From: Endoryza sp044226045 | GTDB lineage: Bacteria; Bacteroidota; Bacteroidia; Chitinophagales; Chitinophagaceae | Assembly (NCBI GenBank): GCA_044226045.1 | Contig: JBGAHR010000007.1 | Coordinates: forward strand, 1-64,000 | Length of the DNA stretch: 64,000 nt | Direction: 5' to 3' | Shown: positions 1 through 7,536 of the stretch, piece by piece | Layout of the letters: the number at the start of each line of letters is the position of its first letter | How positions within the stretch are numbered: position 1 is the first letter of the stretch | Program-made: the position numbers and the translations under genes | Notes under the pieces: model-generated | Database searches by the model: none | What the model saw: only the letters and a program-made list of their open reading frames with translations | What the model was told of the DNA's origin: nothing

Positions 1-173
1 GCTATAAGATTAATAAAAAAAGAGCCACTCATGAGATATTTTTAAACATCGATAATATTACCAATAACAGGGCCCGCCTCAGTGAGTATTATGATACCGG
101 CGAAGCAGGATCTGTGGGTTATATGAGGCAGTCGTCAGTGTTTCCCAATTTAATGTACCGGGTATATTTTTAA
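1..173 (+). CDS. C-terminal end of an outer-membrane beta-barrel protein (TonB-dependent receptor-like), 5' end outside window
   Basis: The frame opening at base 3 is free of stops until TAA at 171-173 and gives 56 residues. The end reads SSVFPNLMYRVYF, alternating hydrophobic and polar residues with a terminal aromatic Phe, which is the C-terminal signature recognised by the BAM machinery in outer-membrane barrels. The preceding stretch NIDNITNNRARLSEYYDTG resembles the last strands of Bacteroidota TonB-dependent receptors. Only the last strands are visible, so the substrate and the receptor subclass (SusC-like or other) cannot be told. A terminator-like hairpin lies about 150 bases downstream. 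Confidence 0.55.
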   Translation, partial: YKINKKRATHEIFLNIDNITNNRARLSEYYDTGEAGSVGYMRQSSVFPNLMYRVYF

Positions 174-324
174 CAGAAGGACGTTCGTAACAGACGTTTT
201 AAGTACAGACAGCAGTATGCAACCTGTTATGAACGGATTGCTCGTGAGTTTCTTTGTTGTTATTGGATAAGGACTCTCAAAGCTTTATGTTGTTTTAACG
301 GTTTCTGCATCTTCTTTTTTAGAG

Positions 325-355
325 AACCCCCGAAACAGTTCGGGGGTTTGTATTT
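325..355 (+). terminator. Rho-independent terminator
   Basis: A 10-bp stem AACCCCCGAA / TTCGGGGGTT closes a 4-base loop (ACAG) and is followed by a T-rich tail (TTGTATTTT). The tail is on the + side only, so it probably ends transcription of the outer-membrane gene at the left edge. Confidence 0.75.
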
Positions 356-368
356 TCTGATCTGGTTC

Positions 369-608
369 CTATAAAGTAACAGGTAGCATTTTCACCAGCT
401 GATACCTGTATTTTTTTATAATCGCAATGAGATAGTCTGTAATCAGAATCAGCGAAAAATAACCCAGCAGGATCATCGGCACCACCCAGTTGTCCATGCC
501 GCTGAAAGAGGAGACCAGGGTGCCGATTGCTATTTGTAAAGAGGAAAAAAGTACGTCAAAAACAATGGGTTGCTTATTGGTCGATCGATACCTTGTCATA
601 AAGATCAT
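369..608 (-). CDS. Small two-helix membrane protein, unknown function
   Basis: A 79-residue protein begins at an ATG that overlaps the stop codon of the upstream gene as ATGA (605-608), so the two are probably translationally coupled. That overlap is why I prefer this start to the longer frame reaching 659. A hydrophobic segment at about residues 15-35 and a stronger one at 41-64 predict a small inner-membrane protein with a basic C-terminal tail (KKYRYQLVK). I do not recognise a family. Its partner is the NTF2-like exported protein encoded just upstream. Confidence 0.6.
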   Translation of the reverse strand: MIFMTRYRSTNKQPIVFDVLFSSLQIAIGTLVSSFSGMDNWVVPMILLGYFSLILITDYLIAIIKKYRYQLVKMLPVTL

Positions 609-1072
609 TTGCCGGGATTGGCTTGTTCTACCTGCGGCTGATCCTGTATCACCATCCATTTGCCGGCGGAGTTGACCAGGGTGTAATAGTTGGTAAAATG
701 AAGGGTTTCGGATTCAAGTTGAATTTTTACAATGGCGCTTTGTTTGTAAACATCTGTAAGCAGTATTTTCGCCTTTCGTTTTTTACCACCCACTTTTCCT
801 TCTTTCATGAGCTGCAGATACTGATTCTTGTCGAGGATGGTGACCTGATCTTTCTGCGGAATATTGGAAAGCACCACCCTGAATTCGGGGGCCATTTTTT
901 CGGCAGCCCCGGTGTAATCAGCAGCATCTACAGCCTCGATAAAGGCGAGCAAAGATTTTTCTACTTGTTCTTTTTCCATGTGAGAATTGTTTTGCCTATC
1001 GGTACTGTCGCCCGACAATACCATGATAGAGATTAATAAAATAGATATCATACCTGTATATTTCAGGTACAA
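605..1072 (-). CDS. Exported NTF2-like / lumazine-binding-like domain protein
   Basis: This 155-residue protein has a hydrophobic N-terminus (about residues 7-20) consistent with a signal peptide or anchor. The body resembles the SnoaL/NTF2-like fold of small Bacteroidota proteins annotated as DUF4878 or putative lumazine-binding: an N-terminal helix (EKSLLAFIEAVDAADYTGAAEKMAPEF) followed by beta strands ending VNSAGKWMVIQDQP. Such proteins are ligand-binding or structural and usually have no assigned reaction. A second possible start is Met8 at 1051. The stop overlaps the start of the following membrane-protein gene by four bases. Confidence 0.65.
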   Translation of the reverse strand: MYLKYTGMISILLISIMVLSGDSTDRQNNSHMEKEQVEKSLLAFIEAVDAADYTGAAEKMAPEFRVVLSNIPQKDQVTILDKNQYLQLMKEGKVGGKKRKAKILLTDVYKQSAIVKIQLESETLHFTNYYTLVNSAGKWMVIQDQPQVEQANPGK

Positions 1073-1118
1073 ATTTCATGGGGGTGCAAAACAAATTCTG
1101 TGACTTAAATCAAAAAGT

Positions 1119-1712
1119 TCAGCGGGAGGTTCTGGTACGGATGCGACTCAATGTTTCCCGTCGGATGCCGAGGAAGGAGGCAATATGCTGCAGTGATATG
1201 CGCTGGATAAACAGGGGCGATTTTTGCATGAGAAACCGGTAACGCTCTTCAGGATCGTACAAGGTGTACATTTCTTTCCATTCGTTTTCTTCAATGATCA
1301 TATTTTCCAGGATTGCTCTGCCGACAGCCTGCAATTCTGCAGATTTTTCATACAACGCGATCAGATCGCTCTTATACAAGCGGGCGGTTAGGGAAGTTTC
1401 AAGTGCCTGCAAGGATATATGTGACGGAGTTTGATTGCTAAGGCTTTTCATATTGGTTAAACAAACTCCTTCCAGGTACAAACCAGTCGTTTTTTCTTCC
1501 CCGTCTTTGTTGCCGTAGGCACGGAAAGACCCCTGAAATATGAAATCAATGTGGCGGCAAATTTTTCCTTCCTGCAAACTGTACTCACCCTTCTGAAACT
1601 CCCTGACGGAAAGCACACTCTCAATTAAATTCCAGGTTTCCTCCTTGCAGGCAGAGAGTGACTCAATATGCTTTCTGAAAGAGGCAAATATTTCTATGGT
1701 TTGATCGGGCAT
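1119..1712 (-). CDS. Crp/Fnr-family transcriptional regulator
   Basis: At 197 residues this matches the compact Bacteroidota Crp/Fnr proteins. Residues ~25-120 form a cyclic-nucleotide-binding-type beta roll (VREFQKGEYSLQEGKICRHIDFIFQGSFRAY). A long dimerisation helix follows, then a C-terminal winged helix ending SLQHIASFLGIRRETLSRIRTR, where the QHIASFLG...ETLSR pattern is the classic Crp recognition helix. The canonical cAMP-contacting residues of E. coli CRP are not evident, so the ligand is unknown. It is monocistronic, with about 175 bases to the next gene. Confidence 0.88.
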   Translation of the reverse strand: MPDQTIEIFASFRKHIESLSACKEETWNLIESVLSVREFQKGEYSLQEGKICRHIDFIFQGSFRAYGNKDGEEKTTGLYLEGVCLTNMKSLSNQTPSHISLQALETSLTARLYKSDLIALYEKSAELQAVGRAILENMIIEENEWKEMYTLYDPEERYRFLMQKSPLFIQRISLQHIASFLGIRRETLSRIRTRTSR

Positions 1713-1890
1713 GTGCTGGCCGTAAATTTACAGATATCGCGGTTGTTAATTTGAAAGACAGGCAGGTTTTACAAGAGTGGCGGTAACATGACAATAGCTT
1801 ACAGAAATTTTAGTTGAAGGGTGGGAGAGACAGGCCGGTAGTTGACTCCGCAGGCGGTCGAACCTGGCTGATCAGTGTATCATTAAAAGT

Positions 1891-2628
1891 TTAATTATCC
1901 GCAGATTCTTCGATACCGGATTCTTTTTCGGCCGGCTGCCGGGCTTTGGCAGCTCTTTTGTTTATGATGGCAATGGCTACGGGAATCAGGAAGAAAACAA
2001 AGCGGGCAGCTATCGAAGACCATAGCCAGCCTGGAATACAAAGAACCGCACCTAATAGAAACACGATCGCAATGCTGATGTTTCTTTCAAAGGAAAATTT
2101 CTTCAACTCCGGATGTTGGGACAAAATCGAAATATTCCTCTTTTCATTTCCAATATAGCGATACAGTAAATTCAGGCTGAATGAAATCATGAACATATTC
2201 AGGCTATAGATCACCCATACAATATCGAGGTTACCGTAATGAGAGTTGAGACCACTGGTGAAAGGGATGAGCACAATCCAGAACAGTACGAGGAGATTTA
2301 ACCAAAGTAGCCCGTTGGTATAGCCGGTTACATATCCGAACATCCGGTGATGCGTGATCCAGAACTGGCCGATCACTGCAAAGCTCAAAAAGAAACCAAA
2401 GAATTCAGAGAACTTTTCCTTCAGGGCATCCATAATCTGGTGGGAATTGGCATGTTCAATAAGAGGCACTTTTATTTCAATGACCAATAGGGTGATGGCG
2501 ATGGCAAACACGGCATCGCTAAACAGGATCAGCCGATCGAGCTGAAATTCCTTTCGGTTATGCAGGAAGTCGTGAAGATGGGTTTGTTTACTCATATAAT
2601 GCAGCGGTTGGTTGATGTAGTTGCCCAA
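1891..2628 (-). CDS. TMEM175/DUF1211-family membrane protein, probable potassium channel
   Basis: The signature R-x3-FSD-x-V-x-AI-x2-TLL appears at residues 32-48, the FSD motif (36-38) lying at the start of the first helix. This defines the prokaryotic TMEM175 family, some members of which are potassium-selective tetrameric channels. About six transmembrane helices follow, with a basic/acidic cytoplasmic tail. The family normally has one or two FSD-bearing repeats; only one is visible here. Met12 (start at 2595) is an equally good or better start because the first eleven residues do not belong to the domain. Confidence 0.85.
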   Translation of the reverse strand: MGNYINQPLHYMSKQTHLHDFLHNRKEFQLDRLILFSDAVFAIAITLLVIEIKVPLIEHANSHQIMDALKEKFSEFFGFFLSFAVIGQFWITHHRMFGYVTGYTNGLLWLNLLVLFWIVLIPFTSGLNSHYGNLDIVWVIYSLNMFMISFSLNLLYRYIGNEKRNISILSQHPELKKFSFERNISIAIVFLLGAVLCIPGWLWSSIAARFVFFLIPVAIAIINKRAAKARQPAEKESGIEESADN

Positions 2629-2905
2629 ATTAAAACAGTGATCGCAGCTTTCAAAAAAAACAGTTTAGACGATAACTGTATGATTGTAGGCGAAGTAGGC
2701 CGGTTTTCATACTTCTGCATTTCAGGTATTCCCAGGGGCCGGTGTCCTTTTGCAACAGGTTGTTGGCCCTTGGGTTGAATAGTAAATCGACCTGCCATGT
2801 TCAATTATTACTTCCCCTTTTGCTGATTTTATTCAACTTTGCCACTGACAAATATCAAGAGCCTGCTGTCCCAAATGAAGGAAATTGATTTAATAACAAA
2901 GGGCC

Positions 2906-4441
2906 ATGCAAAGAAGGCACCCATTCCGGATCAGTTCAGATTTTGAGGCGTTGTTCGACCACGCCGCAATGGGAATTATTGTGACCAACCGGAAAGGCAT
3001 CATCACAGCTATCAACGACCTCGGTTTGAGAATGTTTGGATACAGCACGGAGGAGATAATGTACAAACCCATCAACCTGCTGATCCCGGAAAGATATCAT
3101 ACTTCACATACCCGTCATCACGAGATCTATTTTCAGCACCCCAGTTCCCGACCGATGGGAAAGGGAATGGATCTATATGCAACCAGGAAGAATGGTGAAG
3201 AATTTCCTGTGGAGATCAGCCTCGCCTCTTTTCAAAAAGATAACGAACCGTTTACAGTAGCCTATATTGTCGATATCAGCGAAAGAAAGCAACAAGAAGA
3301 AGCGGTCAGAATGGAGGAAAAGCGAATCCGCCTCCTGATAGAACACACGCCGGCGGCCATAGCCATGTTTGACAGGGAAATGCGATTTATCATTGTCAGT
3401 AAAAGATGGCTGGATGACTATAAACCGGGCGATGGTAATATTATTGGTAAACGGCTTTATGATGTATTTCCGGATATAGCCAACAGGTGGAAAGATTTGC
3501 ACCAACGCTGCCTGAAAGGAGAGGAGTTCAGTGCCAACGAGGAGGCATTCACCAGGAAGAATGGTTCTATTGACTGGATAAAATGGGAACTATGTCCCTG
3601 GTATGCCAACGATCAGCAAATTGGAGGAGTGATCCTTTTTACGGAAGTGATCACCGATAAGAAACTCACCCAACAGGCATTTCAGCAGCTCAACGAGAAC
3701 CTGGATGAGAAAATCACTGAAAAGACCCGCGAACTCAGTGAGGCGCTTTCCCACGAAAAGGAATTAAGCGAATTGAAAACCCGCTTTGTTTCGATGGCGT
3801 CGCACGAGTTCCGTACACCCCTTAGTACCATTCTTTCGTCGGCCTATTTGTTGGAGAAATATGCTTCAATAGATGATCAACCCAAAAGGCAAAGACATAT
3901 TCAGCGGATCATCTCTTCCGTAAACATCATGACAGATATTTTAAATGAATTCCTGAGCGTCGGTAGAATTGAAGAAGGCAAGATCAATGTGAAGAAAGAA
4001 GCCATGCACATAACCGAGTTGATCAGAGCTATCATTGATGAGATCAGAGTGAATTTGAAAACCGGTCAGTACATTTCTTATATCCACAAGGGTGCTACGG
4101 ATTTGTTTTCAATCGATAAGTCCCTGTTTACCCATATCATCATGAATCTGATTTCAAACGCCAGTAAGTTTTCTGCAGAGAACATGGCTATTGAAGTGTT
4201 GTCTGAAATAAATCCACAGGGACTAACGATAGAAGTAAAGGACTATGGAATCGGCATTTCAAAAATTGATCAGGAGCACCTGGCTGAAAGATTTTTCCGG
4301 GGAGCCAATGCCACCAACATACAGGGTACCGGGCTGGGGCTTCACATCGTATCAAGATATGTAGAGTTAATGCAAGGCCGACTGGCTTGGAACAGCGAAT
4401 TGGAGAAAGGTACATCATTTACCATCTCACTGTCAAACTAA
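2906..4441 (+). CDS. PAS-domain sensor histidine kinase (cytoplasmic)
   Basis: The 511-residue protein has no membrane segment. Two PAS/PAC modules lie at about residues 12-128 and 140-255; the first contains GKGMDLYATRKNGEEFPVEISL, the PAC loop. A coiled coil (~260-295) leads into a HisKA domain with phospho-acceptor His300 in SHEFRTPL. The HATPase domain carries an N box (NLISNASKFS), a G1 box (DYGIGI) and a G2 box (GTGLGLHI). Its partner is almost certainly the receiver-Crp protein starting 7 bases downstream. The PAS ligand or cue cannot be read from sequence. Confidence 0.92.
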   Translation: MQRRHPFRISSDFEALFDHAAMGIIVTNRKGIITAINDLGLRMFGYSTEEIMYKPINLLIPERYHTSHTRHHEIYFQHPSSRPMGKGMDLYATRKNGEEFPVEISLASFQKDNEPFTVAYIVDISERKQQEEAVRMEEKRIRLLIEHTPAAIAMFDREMRFIIVSKRWLDDYKPGDGNIIGKRLYDVFPDIANRWKDLHQRCLKGEEFSANEEAFTRKNGSIDWIKWELCPWYANDQQIGGVILFTEVITDKKLTQQAFQQLNENLDEKITEKTRELSEALSHEKELSELKTRFVSMASHEFRTPLSTILSSAYLLEKYASIDDQPKRQRHIQRIISSVNIMTDILNEFLSVGRIEEGKINVKKEAMHITELIRAIIDEIRVNLKTGQYISYIHKGATDLFSIDKSLFTHIIMNLISNASKFSAENMAIEVLSEINPQGLTIEVKDYGIGISKIDQEHLAERFFRGANATNIQGTGLGLHIVSRYVELMQGRLAWNSELEKGTSFTISLSN

Positions 4442-4448
4442 AGCGTCA

Positions 4449-5507
4449 ATGAAAAAGGTATTGTTGATTGATGACAACGACGATATTCGTTCCAATACGG
4501 CCGAAATACTCGAGCTGTCTAACTACAAAGTGGAAGTTGCCGAAAACGGCAAGATTGGTCTGGAGCGGGCTATTGCCGGAAAGCCAGACCTGATCATCTG
4601 CGATATTATGATGCCGGTACTGGACGGGTATGGTGTGCTGCACGCCATTCAAAAAATAGAGGCACTCAAGAATATTCCCTTTATTTTCTTAACGGCCAAA
4701 TCGGAAAGAGGTGATCTGCGCAAGGGTATGGAGCTGGGGGCTGATGATTACATCACCAAGCCGTTCAGCCCTACCGAATTGCTCACCGCTGTGGATAGCC
4801 GCCTGCGTAAAACAGATACATTGCGCCTGGAAATAAATAAGGAACAGGCATCAGGGGGCACTAACTTATCCAGGCTTTCGGGTAAAGAAGCGCTGGAACA
4901 ACTGGTAAGCAACCGCCATGTAAATAAGTATCGCAAAAAGCAGTTGATCTATACAGCCGGTAATCATCCCAATCGATTATACTACCTGGTAAGTGGCAAA
5001 GTGAAATGCTGGAAAGCCAATGACGCGGGCAAGGAACTGGTGACCGACCTTCATCGTCCGGGAGATATAATAGGTCATATTGCCCTGCTGGAAGGCTCCG
5101 TATATAAAGACACAGCGGAAGCAATGGAAGATTCTGAGATCGCTATCATTCCAAGGGAGGACTTCATTGGTTTGTTGAAAGAGAACAATGAATTATTACA
5201 GCAACTGCTGAAAATGCTGGCTGCCCGCCTGTCGGAGAAAGATGAAATGGTACTTCAACTGGCTTATAACTCACTTCGCCGGAAAGTGGCAGATGCGTTG
5301 TTAAGGGTCAATAGGGTATACCAGGAATGCAAGGATCAGAAAGCCGTCATTAATCTGAGCAGGGAGAGTCTTGCAACCATAGCCGGCACTGCCACTGAAT
5401 CCCTGATCAGAACGCTGAGTGATTTTAAACTGGAGAAACTGATCGATATGGACGGGGGAGATATCATACTCCTCGATGTAAGGAAACTGGAAACCCTTGT
5501 AAACTGA
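4449..5507 (+). CDS. Response regulator with fused Crp-type sensor and DNA-binding output
   Basis: Three parts are visible in 352 residues. A CheY-like receiver (1-125) has the acidic pocket DDNDD at 8-12, phospho-acceptor Asp52 in CDIMMP, and a Lys in YITKPF. A cyclic-nucleotide-binding beta roll follows (~145-260, with GNHPNRLYYLVSGKVKC and RPGDIIGHIALLEG). A C-terminal Crp winged helix (~270-345) carries INLSRESLATIAGTATESLIRTLSDF. The gene starts 7 bases after the PAS kinase stop, so the pair is a two-component system. The receiver replaces or adds to ligand control of a Crp-type regulator. Confidence 0.93.
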   Translation: MKKVLLIDDNDDIRSNTAEILELSNYKVEVAENGKIGLERAIAGKPDLIICDIMMPVLDGYGVLHAIQKIEALKNIPFIFLTAKSERGDLRKGMELGADDYITKPFSPTELLTAVDSRLRKTDTLRLEINKEQASGGTNLSRLSGKEALEQLVSNRHVNKYRKKQLIYTAGNHPNRLYYLVSGKVKCWKANDAGKELVTDLHRPGDIIGHIALLEGSVYKDTAEAMEDSEIAIIPREDFIGLLKENNELLQQLLKMLAARLSEKDEMVLQLAYNSLRRKVADALLRVNRVYQECKDQKAVINLSRESLATIAGTATESLIRTLSDFKLEKLIDMDGGDIILLDVRKLETLVN

Positions 5508-5511
5508 ATGC

Positions 5512-5895
5512 CTATTGTTCCAGGGTTTCAATGACAAATTCATGAAAGTCTGATTTCAATTTGCTGAAATTCTTTTCGGCATCCCTGATTGTTTTTCTCA
5601 GCGACTTCTGATGTGCTGCCAGTTTCCGATATAGTTTCCCGTCTTCAAATGTTTCTCTTACCAGCAATTTATCAAACTCGAGGAGTTCGTTTCTAAGAAA
5701 AGTTATAAACCGGTCTTGCTCAATGAACAGGCTTTGAAACATCTCCAGGTCATCCAGTGGGAGCAATTCGGGTGCCTCCTTCATGATCTCCGACAGCCTG
5801 AATTTCAACAAGACGTTTTCTTCCATCACAAACGCCAGCATGCGTTTCCAGGTGTCGGCTTCCGATTGAAACTGTTTTAATTTCAGCATACCCAT
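5512..5895 (-). CDS. Uncharacterised helical/coiled-coil protein
   Basis: A 127-residue, highly charged, almost wholly helical protein with no signal peptide. Residues ~60-125 have heptad-like spacing of Leu/Phe (FLRNELLEFDKLLVRETFEDGKLYRK... and KNFSKLKSDFHEFVIETLEQ), suggesting a coiled coil. I recognise no family. It converges on the receiver-Crp gene with 4 bases between the two stop codons. Coding character is supported by length, a clean ATG and the absence of a competing frame. Met3 (5889) is an alternative start. Confidence 0.6.
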   Translation of the reverse strand: MGMLKLKQFQSEADTWKRMLAFVMEENVLLKFRLSEIMKEAPELLPLDDLEMFQSLFIEQDRFITFLRNELLEFDKLLVRETFEDGKLYRKLAAHQKSLRKTIRDAEKNFSKLKSDFHEFVIETLEQ

Positions 5896-6371
5896 AGCAA
5901 CTTCATTTCAATAACCTCTGATTTCTACAAATAAATTATCGATCGAATTTACCGGTGTCAACAAATCGCTACAAGGTTGTATGTCATTTACATCACTGAT
6001 TGTAGTCAATATCAATGAAAGCAAAATGATAACTCGTATATATTGGTTTATATATTTGGGGAAATTCATCAGCAAGCCCTAAACAGGTTTTCGTAATAAA
6101 AATGGCGGCTTTAGAAAAAGCCGCCGTACCTGATCCTGGACAATCCTTAATAACCACTATTTGTATTTCGTTATATCAATTTTCTTTAACAAAGTAACAA
6201 AGTAGAATGACTGGGGAAAATAACCGCTATCAGGCATTTTTATGATTGTCATTATAAAAGCCGCTGGCTGTCTTTTTTTAACGGTAATAATGGATGTCAG
6301 ACTCTTTGTTGATGGTCATCATTGCAGAGCGGTTATAAATAGCGTCGATTTGTCTTTTAAAGCTTTTACTG
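5896..6371. other. 476-bp intergenic region with a promoter-like box and a hairpin
   Basis: AT-rich DNA between a leftward gene and the rightward Pro/Glu-rich small gene. It holds a perfect TAnnTTTG-type box (TATATTTG, 6051-6058, + strand) without a convincing upstream TTG element, and a perfect 9-bp hairpin at 6104-6125. No open frame with coding character was seen. A short + strand transcript starting near 6065 and containing the hairpin is possible but unproven. Confidence 0.4.
6099..6125 (-). terminator. Hairpin with U-tract in the minus direction
   Basis: GGCGGCTTT (6104-6112), loop AGAA, AAAGCCGCC (6117-6125) form a perfect 9-bp stem. Read on the minus strand it is followed by ATTTTTATT, a reasonable U-tract; on the + strand there is none. 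No minus-strand gene directly feeds it, so its role is unclear. Confidence 0.4.
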
Positions 6372-6548
6372 ATGGCCAAGAAAAAAAGAGACCAACCCGC
6401 AGAGATACCGGATCCGGAAACCAAGCCGGAGATCGTACCGGAAACACAACCGGAAGAACCGGCTCCGGGTGAAGATCCGGTATGGTACCCGGTTGAACCC
6501 GAAACACCGGAAACCACCCCGGAGATAAAACCGGGAAGAAGTTTGTAG
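6372..6548 (+). CDS. Tiny Pro/Glu-rich protein (58 aa), unknown function
   Basis: ATG at 6372 opens a 58-codon frame to TAG at 6546. The product starts MAKKKRDQPAEIPDPE and continues as repeated P-E-x-P/T units (PETKPEIVPETQPEEPAPGE, then PVEPETPETTPEIKPGR). After a basic start it is about one-third Pro and one-quarter Glu, so it should be unstructured and acidic. Small Pro/Glu-rich proteins of this kind occur in Bacteroidota genomes as I remember them, but no function is known to me. The codon pattern keeps Pro/Glu in one frame while the opposite strand reads as a meaningless Gly-rich string, which favours the + frame as the real one. Confidence 0.5.
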   Translation: MAKKKRDQPAEIPDPETKPEIVPETQPEEPAPGEDPVWYPVEPETPETTPEIKPGRSL

Positions 6549-6556
6549 CATTGATA

Positions 6557-6842
6557 ATTCAATTTGCCAATTCGTTAATTGGTCAATGAGCCAATGCAAT
6601 TGTTGATTACGGATGACTGATTACGGATGACAAATTAAAAAGGCAAAATTCAAAAACACTACTAAATCCCTTCTCCCTTGGGAGGGGGTTAGGATGAGGG
6701 GCGTAAGCAATTTTTCAATTCGACAATTGGTCAATGTGCCTATGCAATTGCGTTGTCCTGTCGATTGGCAAATTGCCTAATGTATTCCATCCGTCATTCG
6801 TCATCCGTAATCCGTCATCATCATTGGCTCATTGACCAATCA
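6557..6842. repeat. Palindromic word arrays left of the terminal-inverted-repeat element (copy A)
   Basis: Two word families alternate. One is the CAATTGGCAAATTG type (attcgttaattggtcaatgagcc near 6563; again 6718-6775 and 6822-6840). The other is the GATTACGGATGAC type (6604-6632) and its complement GTCATCCGTAATCCGTC (6797-6819). The complementary arms face each other, so the block is a loose inverted repeat. The same words surround the other element copies. No coding content. Confidence 0.7.
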
Positions 6843-7243
6843 GTGTTGTCCGGGGAAAGTGTCGAAGTCCAACCTATTAAGCTGAAATAATCGTCTTTTT
6901 GCCACTTTTTGAGAAATGAGCCCCCTCTTGGTGATCGGGAGCGAGATCGAGAGCGGACGTAATTGGGGGAGATTTTATTCCAGCGAGTCTCTGACGGGAC
7001 TTTTTTTGTTTCGCCAAAAAAAGTCCCACAAAAAAAGGCGACCGAGGCCGATATACAGCCCGGTTACCGTGGCCTATCGCCCAGCTTCGGTTCTTCGGTG
7101 GTGAACAGCGGTAGAATAAAGCCCGGCTATTGTTGAAATTCAGTTTGCTGTTTATAGTTAGCGGTTTGCTGTTCATTGGCAAATTGGCCTATTGGCTCAT
7201 TGACCAATTGAGCTCTCGGAGTTTTCCCCGGACAACAGTGATT
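6838..7243 (+). mobile_element. Dispersed terminal-inverted-repeat element, copy A (complete, 406 bp)
   Basis: The left end AATCAGTGTTGTCCGGGG (6838) is matched at the right by the complement of AATCACTGTTGTCCGGGG (ending 7243), a ~21-bp terminal inverted repeat with one mismatch. The first ~80 bases (through TTTTTGAGAAATGAGCCCCC) are almost identical to copies at 33.6 and 56.5 kb. Inside is a hairpin formed by GGGACTTTTTTT and AAAAAAAGTCCC (around 7008-7037). A minus-strand frame through the element is shared with copy C but broken in copy B. I see no transposase, so it is MITE-like in form. No clear target-site duplication is visible because the flanks are repetitive. Confidence 0.7.
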
Positions 7244-7377
7244 TTCGAATTGGCAAATTGTGCATTCGCACACCTAATACAATTCATCTCCTTAAATGTC
7301 CATCTCATACAGTTTGTCTGCATGCCCCGGGCCGGCAGGATATAATTTTAGGTTACTATCCGCCCCTCTGTAAGCAA

Positions 7378-7400
7378 CGCTTCGCTATCACTCCGAAGCG
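7378..7400. other. Isolated hairpin
   Basis: CGCTTCG (7378-7384) and CGAAGCG (7394-7400) form a perfect 7-bp stem with a 9-base loop in the non-coding stretch between the element and the YceI terminator. No U-tract follows. Role unknown. Confidence 0.35.
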
Positions 7401-7484
7401 AACTATCCATTTAATATTTCCAGGATTTTATTTTCATACAGCGACAATTAGAGCGGCGGCCATTTCTATGGCTGCTTTTTTTTA

Positions 7485-7520
7485 TAAAAAAGGCTTCTTC
7501 GGAATGAGGAAGCCTTTTTG
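7485..7520. terminator. Bidirectional Rho-independent terminator downstream of the YceI gene
   Basis: AAAAAGGCTTC (7487-7497) pairs with GAAGCCTTTTT (7509-7519), giving an A-rich/T-rich bracket on both strands. On the minus strand it lies about 17 bases after the YceI stop and should end that transcript. Confidence 0.85.
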
Positions 7521-7536
7521 CTATGAATTGTCAGGC

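Noticed and set aside
2592..2804. 70-residue minus-strand frame upstream of the TMEM175-like gene
   Set aside because: No signal, domain or conserved-looking sequence; overlaps the start region of the real gene.
6278..6562. Gly/Ser-rich minus-strand frames at 6.3-6.6 kb
   Set aside because: Antisense shadow of the Pro/Glu-rich gene; codon periodicity supports the + strand.
6877..7182. 101-residue minus-strand frame in element copy A (also in copy C)
   Set aside because: The shared part between copies is broken by a one-base shift near the end and wholly disrupted in copy B; the residue mix (Arg/Ser/Lys from repeats) is not gene-like. Kept as part of the element only.
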